Of a stretch of 64,000 nt of DNA, positions 1 to 8,738 are shown in pieces. How positions within the stretch are numbered: position 1 is the stretch's first letter; each line of letters begins with the position of its first letter. The position numbers and the translations under genes are program-made. The stretch comes from Shewanella electrica (GTDB lineage Bacteria > Pseudomonadota > Gammaproteobacteria > Enterobacterales > Shewanellaceae). The stretch is taken from assembly GCF_022321485.1 (NCBI RefSeq), contig NZ_JAKOGG010000004.1, positions 362,156 through 426,155 of the forward strand. Direction: 5' to 3'. The notes under the pieces were generated by a model. It was not told where the DNA came from. It worked only from the letters and a program-made list of their open reading frames with translations, and did not search any database.

Positions 1-539
1 CGAAACGCGCGCCGAAGCTGGTGGATGGTTTTGTGCCTGATATCATGAGCTTAGCCACCGTTGTGAAGGTGATGCAGAACCTGCTTAACGAAGGCGTGTC
101 AGTACGCGATTTACGCACCATAGTCCAAACCTTGCTGGAGTATGGGCCGAAGAGTACCGACCCTGAAGTATTAACTGCCGCTGTGCGTATCGCCCTGAAA
201 CGGATGATCGTGCAAGAGATTGCAGGTCCAGAGGATGAAGTGCCTGTCATTACTTTGGCGCCAGAGTTGGAACAGATGTTGCATCAGTCAATGCAAGCGA
301 CAGGGGGCGATGGACCAAACATCGAACCAGGGCTAGCAGAGCGGATGCAAAGATCGTTGGTCGATGCGGCCCAAAAGCAAGAGATGGTGGGGCAACCCGC
401 AATTTTGCTGACCTCCGGTATGTTACGTGCCACCCTGTCTCGTTTTGTTAAACATACGATTCCAAATTTGCGCGTGATTTCTTATCAGGAAGTGCCTGAC
501 GAGAAACAGATTCGAATTGTGGCGGCAGTTGGCCAGTAG
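1..539 (+). CDS. flhA: FlhA, flagellar export gate protein (C-terminal part, cut by window edge)
   Basis: The open frame runs in from the left edge and stops at 537-539, giving about 179 residues. FlhA is the large inner-membrane component of the flagellar type III export gate. What is visible is the end of the cytoplasmic domain: a stretch with PKLVDGFVPDIMSL, then LRTIVQTLLEYG, and the end RVISYQEVPDEKQIRIVAAVGQ-like tail of the FlhA/InvA family. The membrane segments lie outside the window. The flhF start follows 12 bases downstream, so the two are in one operon. The frame has a GTG at position 21, but this is an internal Val codon, not a start. The identity is based on recalled family motifs and on its place before flhF. 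Confidence 0.93.
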   Translation, partial: KRAPKLVDGFVPDIMSLATVVKVMQNLLNEGVSVRDLRTIVQTLLEYGPKSTDPEVLTAAVRIALKRMIVQEIAGPEDEVPVITLAPELEQMLHQSMQATGGDGPNIEPGLAERMQRSLVDAAQKQEMVGQPAILLTSGMLRATLSRFVKHTIPNLRVISYQEVPDEKQIRIVAAVGQ

Positions 540-551
540 GAGTAAGCAACA

Positions 552-1949
552 GTGAAAATTAAACGTTTTTTTGCCAAAGATATGCGTACTGCCTTGGCGC
601 AAGTAAAAGACACTTTAGGTGCTGATGCCGTCATCATGTCCAACAAAAAAGTCACGGGTGGCATCGAGATTGTCGCCGCAGTGGATTATGACGAGCCACA
701 AGCTGCTGCTCCTGCACAGCATACTAGCGCCGTGTTTCCAGAGCTGAGTGACGATAAAGTGTCCATCGGTCATGTGAAGACGCAATCTCGCCCGGTGACC
801 GCCAGTGCGCCAGCCACCGATTCGCTACAAGCTTTGTTAGAGCGCCAACATGCGCGTCTGCACAAACAGATTAACGATCACAACACCCAGCAAAGCAGCG
901 CGGTGGAAACGCCCGCGTGGGCCATGGGATTGGATAAACCGCAACCCGCCCCCGCTCACCCTGTTCATGAGCCGATTTCAGTTGGCGGCGGCGCCAGTAA
1001 ACAGCATAATGCCCGCCAGCAACAAGAACTGGAAACGATGCGCGAAGAGCTGGCCTCTATTCGAAACTTATTGACGCATCAAGTTAATGTGTTGATGAAA
1101 GATCAGAAAAACCGCACCAACCCTGTCGGTGCGATGTTAGAGCGCAAGTTGTTGGAAGCAGAGTTCTCGCCAGCGGTTTCAGCAAAGCTGGCCGGGCTCA
1201 GTGAGCACTATGCGCCTGCGGATCTGGTAAGAGCATTGCCACAAGCGTTAGCCAACTTGCTCGATAACAAAGGTGACGATGTTGTGCGTCAAGGCGGCAT
1301 CGTGGCATTAGTCGGCCCAACTGGCGTTGGTAAAACTACCACACTGGCGAAAATTGCTGCACGATTTGTCGCACATCATGGTCCCGACTCAGTTGTGTTA
1401 ATTACCACCGACCATTATCGCATTGGAGCCTTTGAGCAATTAGCAACTTATGGCAAGATAATGGGGTGCCCAGTAAAACAAGCCAATGATCTTAAAGAGT
1501 TGGAGCAAATTGTTTACCAATACCGCAATCGTAAACTGGTGTTGATCGATACCGCTGGTATGGGGCAACGAGATATGAGATTGTGCGAACAACTTGATAG
1601 TCTTACTGCTAATTCCCGTTTACCCATTCGCAGTTACTTGGTGATGTCAGCCACTGGACAACGTCGCGTGTTGGAAGAAGCGGTCGCGCATTTTCAACGA
1701 ATTCCACTCGCTGGCGCAATTTTGACTAAACTCGATGAATCCGTTTCTTTAGGTGCCGCATTGAGTGTATTGATCCAAAGTGGTTTATCATTGAGTTATG
1801 TCACAGATGGACAACGCGTACCAGAAGATATGCAAGTTGCTGATACACTGTCGCTGGCAAAACAAGCACTTGCTGTGTTAAATAAGCCTGCAACAGCAGA
1901 GTTCAACCCTAAAGCCAGGTCAGCCGAAATGACCTACGCATTTGAGTAA
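552..1949 (+). CDS. flhF: FlhF, SRP-type GTPase setting flagellar position and number
   Basis: The product has 465 residues. FlhF is an SRP-family GTPase that places the flagellar basal body at the cell pole. The first 70 residues form the B domain, followed by a low-complexity Gln/Ala/Pro linker. The N and G domains begin near residue 190. The P-loop GPTGVGKT is at residues 255-262, then TTDHYRIGA, DTAGMGQRD and TKLDES, which match the G2-G4 motifs of SRP GTPases. The start is GTG, 5 bases after the AGGAG at 539-543. Its partner flhG starts 4 bases after the stop, the usual polar-flagellate order. Confidence 0.96.
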   Translation: MKIKRFFAKDMRTALAQVKDTLGADAVIMSNKKVTGGIEIVAAVDYDEPQAAAPAQHTSAVFPELSDDKVSIGHVKTQSRPVTASAPATDSLQALLERQHARLHKQINDHNTQQSSAVETPAWAMGLDKPQPAPAHPVHEPISVGGGASKQHNARQQQELETMREELASIRNLLTHQVNVLMKDQKNRTNPVGAMLERKLLEAEFSPAVSAKLAGLSEHYAPADLVRALPQALANLLDNKGDDVVRQGGIVALVGPTGVGKTTTLAKIAARFVAHHGPDSVVLITTDHYRIGAFEQLATYGKIMGCPVKQANDLKELEQIVYQYRNRKLVLIDTAGMGQRDMRLCEQLDSLTANSRLPIRSYLVMSATGQRRVLEEAVAHFQRIPLAGAILTKLDESVSLGAALSVLIQSGLSLSYVTDGQRVPEDMQVADTLSLAKQALAVLNKPATAEFNPKARSAEMTYAFE

Positions 1950-1953
1950 TGTT

Positions 1954-2835
1954 ATGACCCCGGACCAAGCGAGCGGTTTACGAAAAATGAATCAGGAATA
2001 TAACGACAAAGTTAAAGTAATAGCCGTTACTGGTGGCAAAGGTGGGGTTGGTAAAACAAGCGTCTCCATCAACACGGCTGTTGCATTGGCAGAAAAGGGC
2101 AAGCGCGTCATCGTGCTGGATGCCGACCTCGGATTGGCAAACGTCGATGTTATGTTGGGTTTACGTGCCGAGCGTAACTTATCGCACGTGTTATCTGGTG
2201 AATCCGAGTTAGACGATATTATCGTACGTGGTCCGAAAGGTATTGGCATCATTCCTGCTACTTCGGGCACGCAAGCCATGGTCGAACTCAGCCAAGCGCA
2301 ACATGCGGGACTCATTCGCGCCTTTAGTGAAATGAAAACCCAATTTGATGTGTTGATTGTTGACACTGCCGCCGGTATCTCCGACATGGTGTTGAGCTTT
2401 TCTCGTGCCGCACAAGATGTGGTGATCGTAGTATGTGACGAGCCAACCTCAATCACCGACGCCTACGCGCTGATAAAGATCCTCAGCCGTGAACATGGCG
2501 TGTTCCGTTTTAAAATTGTCGCCAATATGGTGCGCAGTCTCCGCGAAGGCATGGAGCTGTTTGCCAAGTTAAGCAAAGTGACAGATCGCTTTTTAGATGT
2601 GGCATTAGAGCTGGTAGCGACAATTCCTTTCGATGAAAACTTGCGAAAATCAGTACGTAAGCAAAAATTGATTGTGGAAGCGTTTCCTAAATCACCTGCA
2701 AGTATTGCTTACCACGGACTGGCTAACAAAGTGATCAGTTGGCCGATACCGCAGCAACCGGGTGGACATCTCGAATTCTTTGTCGAACGCTTGGTGAAAA
2801 AACCAGACTATCAAGAGGACGGCGCGAGTGAATAA
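1954..2835 (+). CDS. flhG: FlhG (FleN/YlxH), MinD-type ATPase limiting flagellar number
   Basis: A 293-residue P-loop ATPase of the MinD/ParA class that counteracts FlhF and limits the number of flagella. The deviant Walker A motif KGGVGKT is at residues 29-35, followed by VLDADLGLANVD and VDTAAGI (Walker A' and B regions). The N-terminal DQASGLR matches the DQAxxLR motif known to stimulate FlhF GTPase activity. I chose the ATG at 1954. A TTG at 1942 is in frame but would overlap flhF by 8 bases and add four residues ahead of that conserved N-terminus. The end overlaps the fliA start by 8 bases, which suggests translational coupling. Confidence 0.95.
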   Translation: MTPDQASGLRKMNQEYNDKVKVIAVTGGKGGVGKTSVSINTAVALAEKGKRVIVLDADLGLANVDVMLGLRAERNLSHVLSGESELDDIIVRGPKGIGIIPATSGTQAMVELSQAQHAGLIRAFSEMKTQFDVLIVDTAAGISDMVLSFSRAAQDVVIVVCDEPTSITDAYALIKILSREHGVFRFKIVANMVRSLREGMELFAKLSKVTDRFLDVALELVATIPFDENLRKSVRKQKLIVEAFPKSPASIAYHGLANKVISWPIPQQPGGHLEFFVERLVKKPDYQEDGASE

Positions 2836-3547
2836 AGTGGCTGCGTATGCTGGAGCAAATGATAAGACTCTTATCGTTGAGCAGTATGCGCCACTGGTCA
2901 AGCGCATAGCGCATCACATGCTGGCGAGGTTACCGGCCTCAGTGCAGTTGGATGACCTGATCCAAGCCGGCATGATTGGCTTGCTAGAAGCCGCAGCGAA
3001 ATACGATGGTGGTAAAGGTGCCAAGTTTGAAACGTTCGCCGGCATCCGTATTCGCGGCTCCATGATTGACGAGATTCGGCGTGGCGATTGGGTGCCGCGC
3101 TCAGTTCACCGTAATCAACGTATGGTTTCTCAAGTCATTGATGAACTCGAACAGCAACTGGGACGCGATGCACGTGATGCCGAAATTGCTGAACGATTAA
3201 ATATGTCGTTGGATGAATATCATCACATACTAACAGATGTCTCTGCTGGTAAAATTATTGGAATTGAAGATCTTGGCGTATCTCCTGACGTTGTGATTTC
3301 AGAAGATATGACCGAAAATGATACCTATGAGAGTTTGGCCAATAGTCAGTTTCAAGTTGCGCTGACTGAAGCAATAAAACAAATACCAGAAAGAGAAGCG
3401 CTTGTTCTATCGCTCTACTATGATGAAGCACTCAACTTAAAAGAAATCGGTGCGGTTTTGGAAGTGAGTGAGTCTAGGGTGAGCCAGATCCATAGCCAAG
3501 CAATGCTTAGACTAAAAGCCAAGCTCAAACATTGGGCCCAGATATAA
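2828..3547 (+). CDS. fliA: FliA, sigma-28 factor for late flagellar genes
   Basis: A 239-residue sigma-70-family factor (FliA/SigD). Region 2 is visible in QLDDLIQAGMIGLLEAA and KFETFAGIRIRGSMIDEIR, and region 4 ends with ALNLKEIGAVLEVSESRVSQ, a helix-turn-helix that contacts the -35 element. It directs RNA polymerase to late flagellar and chemotaxis promoters. The start is GTG inside the end of flhG. A strong sigma-28 promoter match in this same window lies upstream of pomA (44420-44446). Confidence 0.96.
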   Translation: MNKVAAYAGANDKTLIVEQYAPLVKRIAHHMLARLPASVQLDDLIQAGMIGLLEAAAKYDGGKGAKFETFAGIRIRGSMIDEIRRGDWVPRSVHRNQRMVSQVIDELEQQLGRDARDAEIAERLNMSLDEYHHILTDVSAGKIIGIEDLGVSPDVVISEDMTENDTYESLANSQFQVALTEAIKQIPEREALVLSLYYDEALNLKEIGAVLEVSESRVSQIHSQAMLRLKAKLKHWAQI

Positions 3548-3570
3548 AATTAATTGTGAGCCATAGATAA
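3545..3570 (+). promoter_or_regulatory. Weak candidate sigma-28 promoter ahead of cheY
   Basis: TAAAATTA at 3545-3552 matches the sigma-28 -35 consensus TAAAGTTT at 6 of 8 positions. ATAGATAA at 3563-3570 matches the -10 GCCGATAA at 5 of 8, with a 10-base spacer instead of the usual 11. It lies between fliA and cheY, where a FliA-driven start would make sense. The match is imperfect and the operon may simply read through. Confidence 0.25.
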
Positions 3571-3593
3571 TTGCTAGCTCAGCGGAGGAAACC

Positions 3594-3977
3594 TTGGACA
3601 AGAATATGAAGATTCTTATTGTTGATGACTTTTCAACGATGAGACGCATCATCAAGAACTTGCTACGAGACCTTGGGTTTAACAACACTCAAGAAGCAGA
3701 TGACGGATCAACAGCATTGCCGATGTTACAAAAAGGCGATTTTGATTTTGTCGTTACCGACTGGAACATGCCGGGTATGCAAGGTATTGATCTGCTGAAA
3801 GCTATTCGTGCCGATGAGCACCTAAAAAACATTCCGGTGTTGATGGTAACAGCGGAAGCCAAACGCGAGCAGATTATCGCCGCCGCTCAAGCAGGCGTAA
3901 ACGGCTATGTCGTCAAGCCTTTCACAGCAGCCACACTCAAAGAGAAGTTAGATAAGATCTTTGAACGTCTCGGTTGA
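3594..3977 (+). CDS. cheY: CheY, chemotaxis response regulator
   Basis: A 127-residue single-domain receiver that carries the signal from CheA to the flagellar motor switch. The acidic pair is D11/D12, the phospho-acceptor is D56 in VTDWNMPG, the signalling Thr is T86 and the invariant Lys is K108 in VVKPF. The start is TTG at 3594, 6 bases after a strong GGAGG at 3583-3587. An ATG at 3606 would remove four residues that homologues keep as I recall them. cheZ follows 13 bases downstream. Confidence 0.97.
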   Translation: MDKNMKILIVDDFSTMRRIIKNLLRDLGFNNTQEADDGSTALPMLQKGDFDFVVTDWNMPGMQGIDLLKAIRADEHLKNIPVLMVTAEAKREQIIAAAQAGVNGYVVKPFTAATLKEKLDKIFERLG

Positions 3978-3990
3978 TTGGAGTGATGCT

Positions 3991-4731
3991 ATGAAAGCAG
4001 AAACATCCAAGCTCATCACGCTTGAGCAAGCGCAACAACTGGTAGAACTATTACAGGCTGGTCAGCAAGAGCAGGCTGATGAAATGTTGCGCGAGTTGGC
4101 TCAGCCGATTCAAAAAGAACTCTTCGATGAAGTTGGCAAGTTAACGCGACAACTACATAACGCCTTAGTTGATTTTCAGCTGGATAATCGACTGGTGGAA
4201 CTGGCCAACAATGATATTCCTGATGCGAAAGAGCGCCTGACCTACGTTATCGACATGACGGAGCAAGCAGCCAATAAGACCATGGATGCGGTAGAGGAAT
4301 GTTTACCATTATCTGATGCGCTAAATAGCAACTTAGCCTTAGTCAAACCGACATGGGACAAGTTGATGCGGCGCGATATTTCGTTGCAGGATTTCAAAGG
4401 TCTATGCCACGACGTACAGCATTTTATGGGGCAGTGCGAAGCAGACTCAAATCGTCTACGTCAGTTGCTTAACGAGATCCTCATGGCGCAAGACTTCCAA
4501 GACCTCACTGGGCAGATGATTCGCCGTGTGATCGATTTGGTTAAAGAAGTCGAATTGAGTCTGGTCTCCATGCTGACAGTGTTTGGTGCTCAGGCAGAAG
4601 ATGTCATTGATGCGCCAATTCGCGGCGGTGGTATCGAGGCTGAAGGGCCCGTTATTAATGCGGATACTCGTCAAGATGTTGTAACTGGTCAAGACGAAGT
4701 TGATGATTTGTTATCCAGCTTAGGATTCTGA
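3991..4731 (+). CDS. cheZ: CheZ, CheY-phosphate phosphatase
   Basis: A 246-residue, mostly helical protein that removes phosphate from CheY. The catalytic DxxxQ motif is D171-LTG-Q175 in the segment AQDFQDLTGQMIRR. The C-terminal tail DEVDDLLSSLGF is the typical CheY-binding amphipathic peptide, linked by a flexible stretch. The start is ATG at 3991 with GGAG at 3980-3983. Longer in-frame reading back to 3961 only overlaps cheY. cheA begins 15 bases after the stop. Confidence 0.95.
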   Translation: MKAETSKLITLEQAQQLVELLQAGQQEQADEMLRELAQPIQKELFDEVGKLTRQLHNALVDFQLDNRLVELANNDIPDAKERLTYVIDMTEQAANKTMDAVEECLPLSDALNSNLALVKPTWDKLMRRDISLQDFKGLCHDVQHFMGQCEADSNRLRQLLNEILMAQDFQDLTGQMIRRVIDLVKEVELSLVSMLTVFGAQAEDVIDAPIRGGGIEAEGPVINADTRQDVVTGQDEVDDLLSSLGF

Positions 4732-4746
4732 TAAGGAGTCATTTTA

Positions 4747-7044
4747 ATGGCCTTTGATGTTGATGAAGAGATTCTGCAGGACTTTTTGATTGAAGCCGGT
4801 GAGATTCTTGAATTACTTCAGGAACAGCTGGTATCGCTGGAAAATAACCCTGAAGATACCGATTTACTCAATGCCATCTTTCGTGGCTTCCACACGGTAA
4901 AAGGTGGCGCTGGCTTTTTGGGGTTAGCGCCGATGGTGGATGTCTGTCATGAGGCAGAAAACACCTTTGACCTGTTGCGCACCCGCAAACGCGTTGTCAG
5001 TTCAGAACTGATGGATATTATTCTGCAAGCGGTCGATACCATCAATGTGATGTTCTCACAGACCCAAGCAGGGCAAGAGCAAGAACCTGCAGATGAAGCA
5101 CTCCTCGCAAAATTAAAACTGCTCAGTTCTGGCGCGCCACTACCCTCAGAAGTCACTGGTGGCGAAGCATCGGTAGAAGAAACCTTGGTTGAGCCAGAAG
5201 TCGAAGCGGAAGCCGATGATACCGATGAGCTGTTTGACGAAATGCTTGATTCAGTTGCGGCCGAAGCGCCTGTCGCTGCTGAAGCCTCCGCGTCAACTGC
5301 TGGTGGCAGTATCGATGACATTGACGAAAGCGAATTTGAAGCCTTGCTTGATGCGTTGCACGGTCAAGGCAAGGGACCATCATCAGACGACGTGACTCCC
5401 GCCGCTAGCCCTGCAGCCGCAGCAACTTCGAGTGCTGCCAGTGGTTCCGATGATATTACTGACGACGAATTTGAGTCTCTGCTAGACGAATTGCACGGTA
5501 AAGGCAAATTCACCGGCGATGCGGCAGCCAAACCGATAGAAGAAGCGCCAGCATCTTCCGTTGATGCTGATGAAATCACCGACGACGAATTTGAAAAGTT
5601 GCTTGATGAGCTGCATGGTAAAGGTGGTGCGCCAGGCTTAAACGAAGCCGCGAGTGCTCCTGTCGCGAAAGCGCCGCCAGTTGCTAAGACAAGCGAACCC
5701 GCTAAAGCCGCCAGTGTAGCAAAACCAGCCACGCCAGCTGCCAAAGCTCCCGCAGCTAAACCCGCCGCACCTAAAGCAGCGCCTGAAGCGACGCCCGCAG
5801 TGCCAGCCGTTAAAGAAGCGGCAGCACCAGCGAAAGCCGCCACGGCAAGTAACAGCGTGCCACAAGGTGAAACGACCGTTCGTGTTGATACCGCTCGACT
5901 TGACCAGATCATGAACATGGTTGGTGAGCTAGTATTAGTGCGTAACCGCTTGGTGAGCTTAGGTATTTCCCGCGAAGATGAGGAGATGTCTAAGGCCTTG
6001 TCAAACCTTGATCTGGTGACGTCCGATCTGCAAGGTGCGGTGATGAAAACCCGCATGCAGCCAATCAAAAAAGTGTTTGGCCGTTTCCCTCGCGTGGTGC
6101 GCGATTTGGCTCGCAGTCTTAACAAAGAGATCGACCTGTTGATGGTTGGGGAAGAAACCGACCTCGATAAAAACTTGGTGGAAGCACTTGCAGATCCATT
6201 GGTGCACTTGGTGCGTAACTCGGTTGACCACGGCATTGAGATGCCGGACGTACGTGAACAAGCGGGTAAGCCACGCACCGGTACGATCACCTTATCAGCT
6301 AGCCAAGAAGGCGACCATATCCTGCTGAAAATCGAAGATGATGGCGCAGGGATGGATCCAGAGAAGCTCAAGCAAATCGCGATTAAGCGTGGTGTGCTTG
6401 ATGAAGATACCGCCGCACGGATGTCTGATTCAGAAGCTTATAACCTGATTTTTGCGCCGGGTTTCTCAACCAAAACTGAAATTTCCGATATCTCTGGCCG
6501 CGGCGTCGGGATGGATGTGGTTAAAACCCGTATCACCCAACTGAACGGCACCGTACATATTGACTCGCTGAAAGGCCGTGGTACGCGATTAGAGATTAAA
6601 GTACCGCTGACATTGGCAATTATGCCAACTCTGATGGTGGAAGTGGCTAAGCAAGTATTTGCCCTGCCATTATCGAGCGTTAACGAGATTTTCCACCTTA
6701 ATTTAACCAAGACCAATATTGTTGATGGACAACTGACCGTGATTGTTCGTGAGAAAGCGATACCGCTGTTCTATCTCGAACACTGGCTGAGCCGCCATGG
6801 TGCAAGCTTCCGCCACGGTGAGAAAAAGTTCGGCCATGTCGTCATTGTGCAGTTAGGCACGAAACACGTGGGCTTTGTTGTCGATGCCTTGATTGGTCAA
6901 GAGGAAGTGGTGATCAAGCCACTCGGGGCGCTGCTACATGGCACGCCAGGCATGGCAGGGGCAACGATTACATCCGATGGCGGCATTGCCTTGATTCTGG
7001 ATGTTCCGGGCCTACTGAAGCACTATGCCCGCGCCAAGAGCTAA
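4747..7044 (+). CDS. cheA: CheA, chemotaxis histidine kinase with three linker repeats
   Basis: A 765-residue kinase that receives chemoreceptor signals and phosphorylates CheY and CheB. The HPt domain is at about residues 1-105, with phospho-His H49 in FHTVKGGAGFLG. Residues 110-375 are a very Ala/Pro/Glu-rich linker containing three acidic repeats (see the separate entry). No ordinary P2 domain is recognisable there. Then come the dimerisation domain (RLDQIMNMVGELVLVRNRL), the ATPase domain (HLVRNSVDHGIE, DDGAGMD, GRGVGMDVV) and a C-terminal CheW-like domain. It is in the middle of the cheYZAB operon. Confidence 0.97.
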   Translation: MAFDVDEEILQDFLIEAGEILELLQEQLVSLENNPEDTDLLNAIFRGFHTVKGGAGFLGLAPMVDVCHEAENTFDLLRTRKRVVSSELMDIILQAVDTINVMFSQTQAGQEQEPADEALLAKLKLLSSGAPLPSEVTGGEASVEETLVEPEVEAEADDTDELFDEMLDSVAAEAPVAAEASASTAGGSIDDIDESEFEALLDALHGQGKGPSSDDVTPAASPAAAATSSAASGSDDITDDEFESLLDELHGKGKFTGDAAAKPIEEAPASSVDADEITDDEFEKLLDELHGKGGAPGLNEAASAPVAKAPPVAKTSEPAKAASVAKPATPAAKAPAAKPAAPKAAPEATPAVPAVKEAAAPAKAATASNSVPQGETTVRVDTARLDQIMNMVGELVLVRNRLVSLGISREDEEMSKALSNLDLVTSDLQGAVMKTRMQPIKKVFGRFPRVVRDLARSLNKEIDLLMVGEETDLDKNLVEALADPLVHLVRNSVDHGIEMPDVREQAGKPRTGTITLSASQEGDHILLKIEDDGAGMDPEKLKQIAIKRGVLDEDTAARMSDSEAYNLIFAPGFSTKTEISDISGRGVGMDVVKTRITQLNGTVHIDSLKGRGTRLEIKVPLTLAIMPTLMVEVAKQVFALPLSSVNEIFHLNLTKTNIVDGQLTVIVREKAIPLFYLEHWLSRHGASFRHGEKKFGHVVIVQLGTKHVGFVVDALIGQEEVVIKPLGALLHGTPGMAGATITSDGGIALILDVPGLLKHYARAKS
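5314..5628 (+). repeat. Three in-frame acidic repeats in the CheA linker
   Basis: Residues 190-209, 235-254 and 275-294 of CheA share the pattern D-[DE]-I-[DT]-[DE]-x-E-F-E-x-L-L-D-x-L-H-G-x-G. They are separated by 25 and 20 residues of Ala/Pro/Ser-rich spacer. A fourth, weaker copy may lie near residues 158-170 (DDTDELFDEMLD). The copies resemble in spirit the acidic amphipathic CheY-binding tail of CheZ. They occupy the place where other CheA proteins have the P2 docking domain. A docking role is an inference. Confidence 0.85.
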
Positions 7045-7064
7045 GCCACGGATAAAGGATTTTA

Positions 7065-8207
7065 ATGGGTATTAAAGTATTAGTCGTAGACGACTCTAGC
7101 TTCTTCCGTCGTCGGGTAAGTGAAATCGTCAATCAAGATCCTAGTCTAGAAGTCGTAGGTATGGCTACTAACGGCGCGGAAGCCGTCAAAATGGTGGCGG
7201 AACTACGGCCGCAAGTGATCACCATGGATATTGAAATGCCGGTGATGGACGGTATTACTGCCGTCCGTAAAATTATGGAAACGCACCCGACGCCCATTTT
7301 GATGTTCTCATCGTTGACGCATGAAGGTGCCAAAGCGACGTTGGATGCCCTCGACGCTGGTGCGCTAGATTTTCTGCCGAAACGTTTTGAAGACATCGCC
7401 ACCAATAAAGAAGATGCCATAGCATTGCTGCAACAGCGGGTTAAAGCGCTCGGGCATCGTCGTGTTTTTCGGCCGATTCGGCCAATGCAAACGCCAGCGT
7501 CTCGGCCTGATACGACAGCGACGACCCCAACGGCACGTTTGCAACGTAGTACGCCAACAACAGCGACACGAGATGAGCCGATTGCTGACCGCCGCAGTAG
7601 TGGCACGATGCCGCTCAAAGCCAGTGGTAAACGCTACAAAGCTTTGCTGATCGGTACTTCTACCGGTGGCCCAGTTGCATTGCAACGTATTTTAACCCAG
7701 TTTCCCGCTAACTATCCGCATCCGATTTTATTGATCCAACATATGCCCGCGGCGTTTACGCCAGCATTTGCAACACGCTTAAACGGCTTGTGTCAGATTG
7801 AGGTGAAAGAGGCTGCAACTGGCGATTTAATGCGTCCCGGTTGCGCATATCTGGCACCCGGTGGCATGCAGATGATGATTGAACGTAGTGGCACCAGCGG
7901 TCGTTTGAAAGTCGTCGCCGGTACGCCAGATATGAATTACAAACCATCGGTTGATATTACTTTTGCTTCGGCGTCTAAAGTCTTCGGTGGTGATGTCTTA
8001 GCCGTGGTTTTAACTGGCATGGGGGCTGATGGCCGTGAAGGTGCCAGAATGTTGAAAGCCGCTGGCGCCACCATTTGGGCACAAGATGAAGCTTCGTCGG
8101 TTGTATACGGTATGCCACAAGCGGTTGCCGCAGCGGGCATTTCTACTCAGTCGATAGCGTTGGATAACATGGCTGAGGCGATCGTTCGAGAATCTGGCCG
8201 TGGCTAG
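7065..8207 (+). CDS. cheB: CheB, receptor methylesterase/deamidase
   Basis: A 380-residue two-domain protein. The N-terminal receiver has the phospho-acceptor D55 in [11 protein letters not shown]. After a Thr/Arg-rich linker (about 135-190) comes the methylesterase domain, with the catalytic triad visible as S199 in GTSTGG, H226 in IQHMP and D322 in GMGADG. It demethylates chemoreceptors for adaptation and is activated by CheA. Its last 8 bases overlap the start of the next gene. Confidence 0.97.
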   Translation: MGIKVLVVDDSSFFRRRVSEIVNQDPSLEVVGMATNGAEAVKMVAELRPQVITMDIEMPVMDGITAVRKIMETHPTPILMFSSLTHEGAKATLDALDAGALDFLPKRFEDIATNKEDAIALLQQRVKALGHRRVFRPIRPMQTPASRPDTTATTPTARLQRSTPTTATRDEPIADRRSSGTMPLKASGKRYKALLIGTSTGGPVALQRILTQFPANYPHPILLIQHMPAAFTPAFATRLNGLCQIEVKEAATGDLMRPGCAYLAPGGMQMMIERSGTSGRLKVVAGTPDMNYKPSVDITFASASKVFGGDVLAVVLTGMGADGREGARMLKAAGATIWAQDEASSVVYGMPQAVAAAGISTQSIALDNMAEAIVRESGRG

Positions 8208-8694
8208 CGATAGCGGCAGTACCGGCTATCGGCTCACTATTTTTTTGTTGAGTATAGCGGTACTGCTGTTGGCCACATTGACGTGGCAGTATTTTGATAA
8301 AAGCCGTCAATTGGCTGCGCAAGTTGAACAGTTACAGGCATCGCAAGTGATGCTGATGGTGCCTGAGCAACATGCGGCAGCCATTGCGCGTTGGATGGAG
8401 CAACATCCGCAACAAACGGCGTCACTGTTAGAGGTCATTAAACCGGTTGCCGAAGGCAAGTTAACGCAACAACAAGCGTTAGCGCGGCAACAGGCGACCA
8501 GCAAGCAAGATGCCAAAGCATCGCAAGTGGGAATAGCGCCTCAACCGTTAACTCCAAAAATGCAAAATGTTACAGAAGCACCGGCTAAGCCCCAATCTGA
8601 ACCTCAGGCTAGTCGCCAGCAAAATGGAATAAATGTGGTGCCGACGCAACATGGCGGCGTAATAATAACAACTCGAGACGTCACAAAAAATTAA
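8200..8694 (+). CDS. Small membrane-anchored protein of the chemotaxis operon, unknown function
   Basis: A 164-residue protein with one N-terminal membrane segment (about residues 11-28, [18 protein letters not shown]). A coiled-coil-like stretch rich in Gln follows, then a low-complexity Gln/Ala/Lys/Pro tail. The start GTG overlaps the end of cheB by 8 bases, and the parC-like gene begins 44 bases later. I do not recognise a known domain. From position it is probably made together with the array proteins; a tether or scaffold at the membrane would fit, but nothing in the sequence proves it. Confidence 0.75.
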   Translation: MASDSGSTGYRLTIFLLSIAVLLLATLTWQYFDKSRQLAAQVEQLQASQVMLMVPEQHAAAIARWMEQHPQQTASLLEVIKPVAEGKLTQQQALARQQATSKQDAKASQVGIAPQPLTPKMQNVTEAPAKPQSEPQASRQQNGINVVPTQHGGVIITTRDVTKN

Positions 8695-8738
8695 TCGCGG
8701 CAGTTGCCCTGATTAACAAGGACACAAGGGGCCTAGAA

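Noticed and set aside
3961-3990. An upstream start for cheZ
   Set aside because: It would use TTG inside the cheY coding sequence. The ATG at 3991 has GGAG at proper distance.
5364-6371. A 335-codon open frame on the - strand
   Set aside because: It lies fully inside cheA, opposite its Ala-rich linker and kinase core. The low-complexity peptide (Ser/Ala/Gly-rich) is the mirror of the cheA codons.
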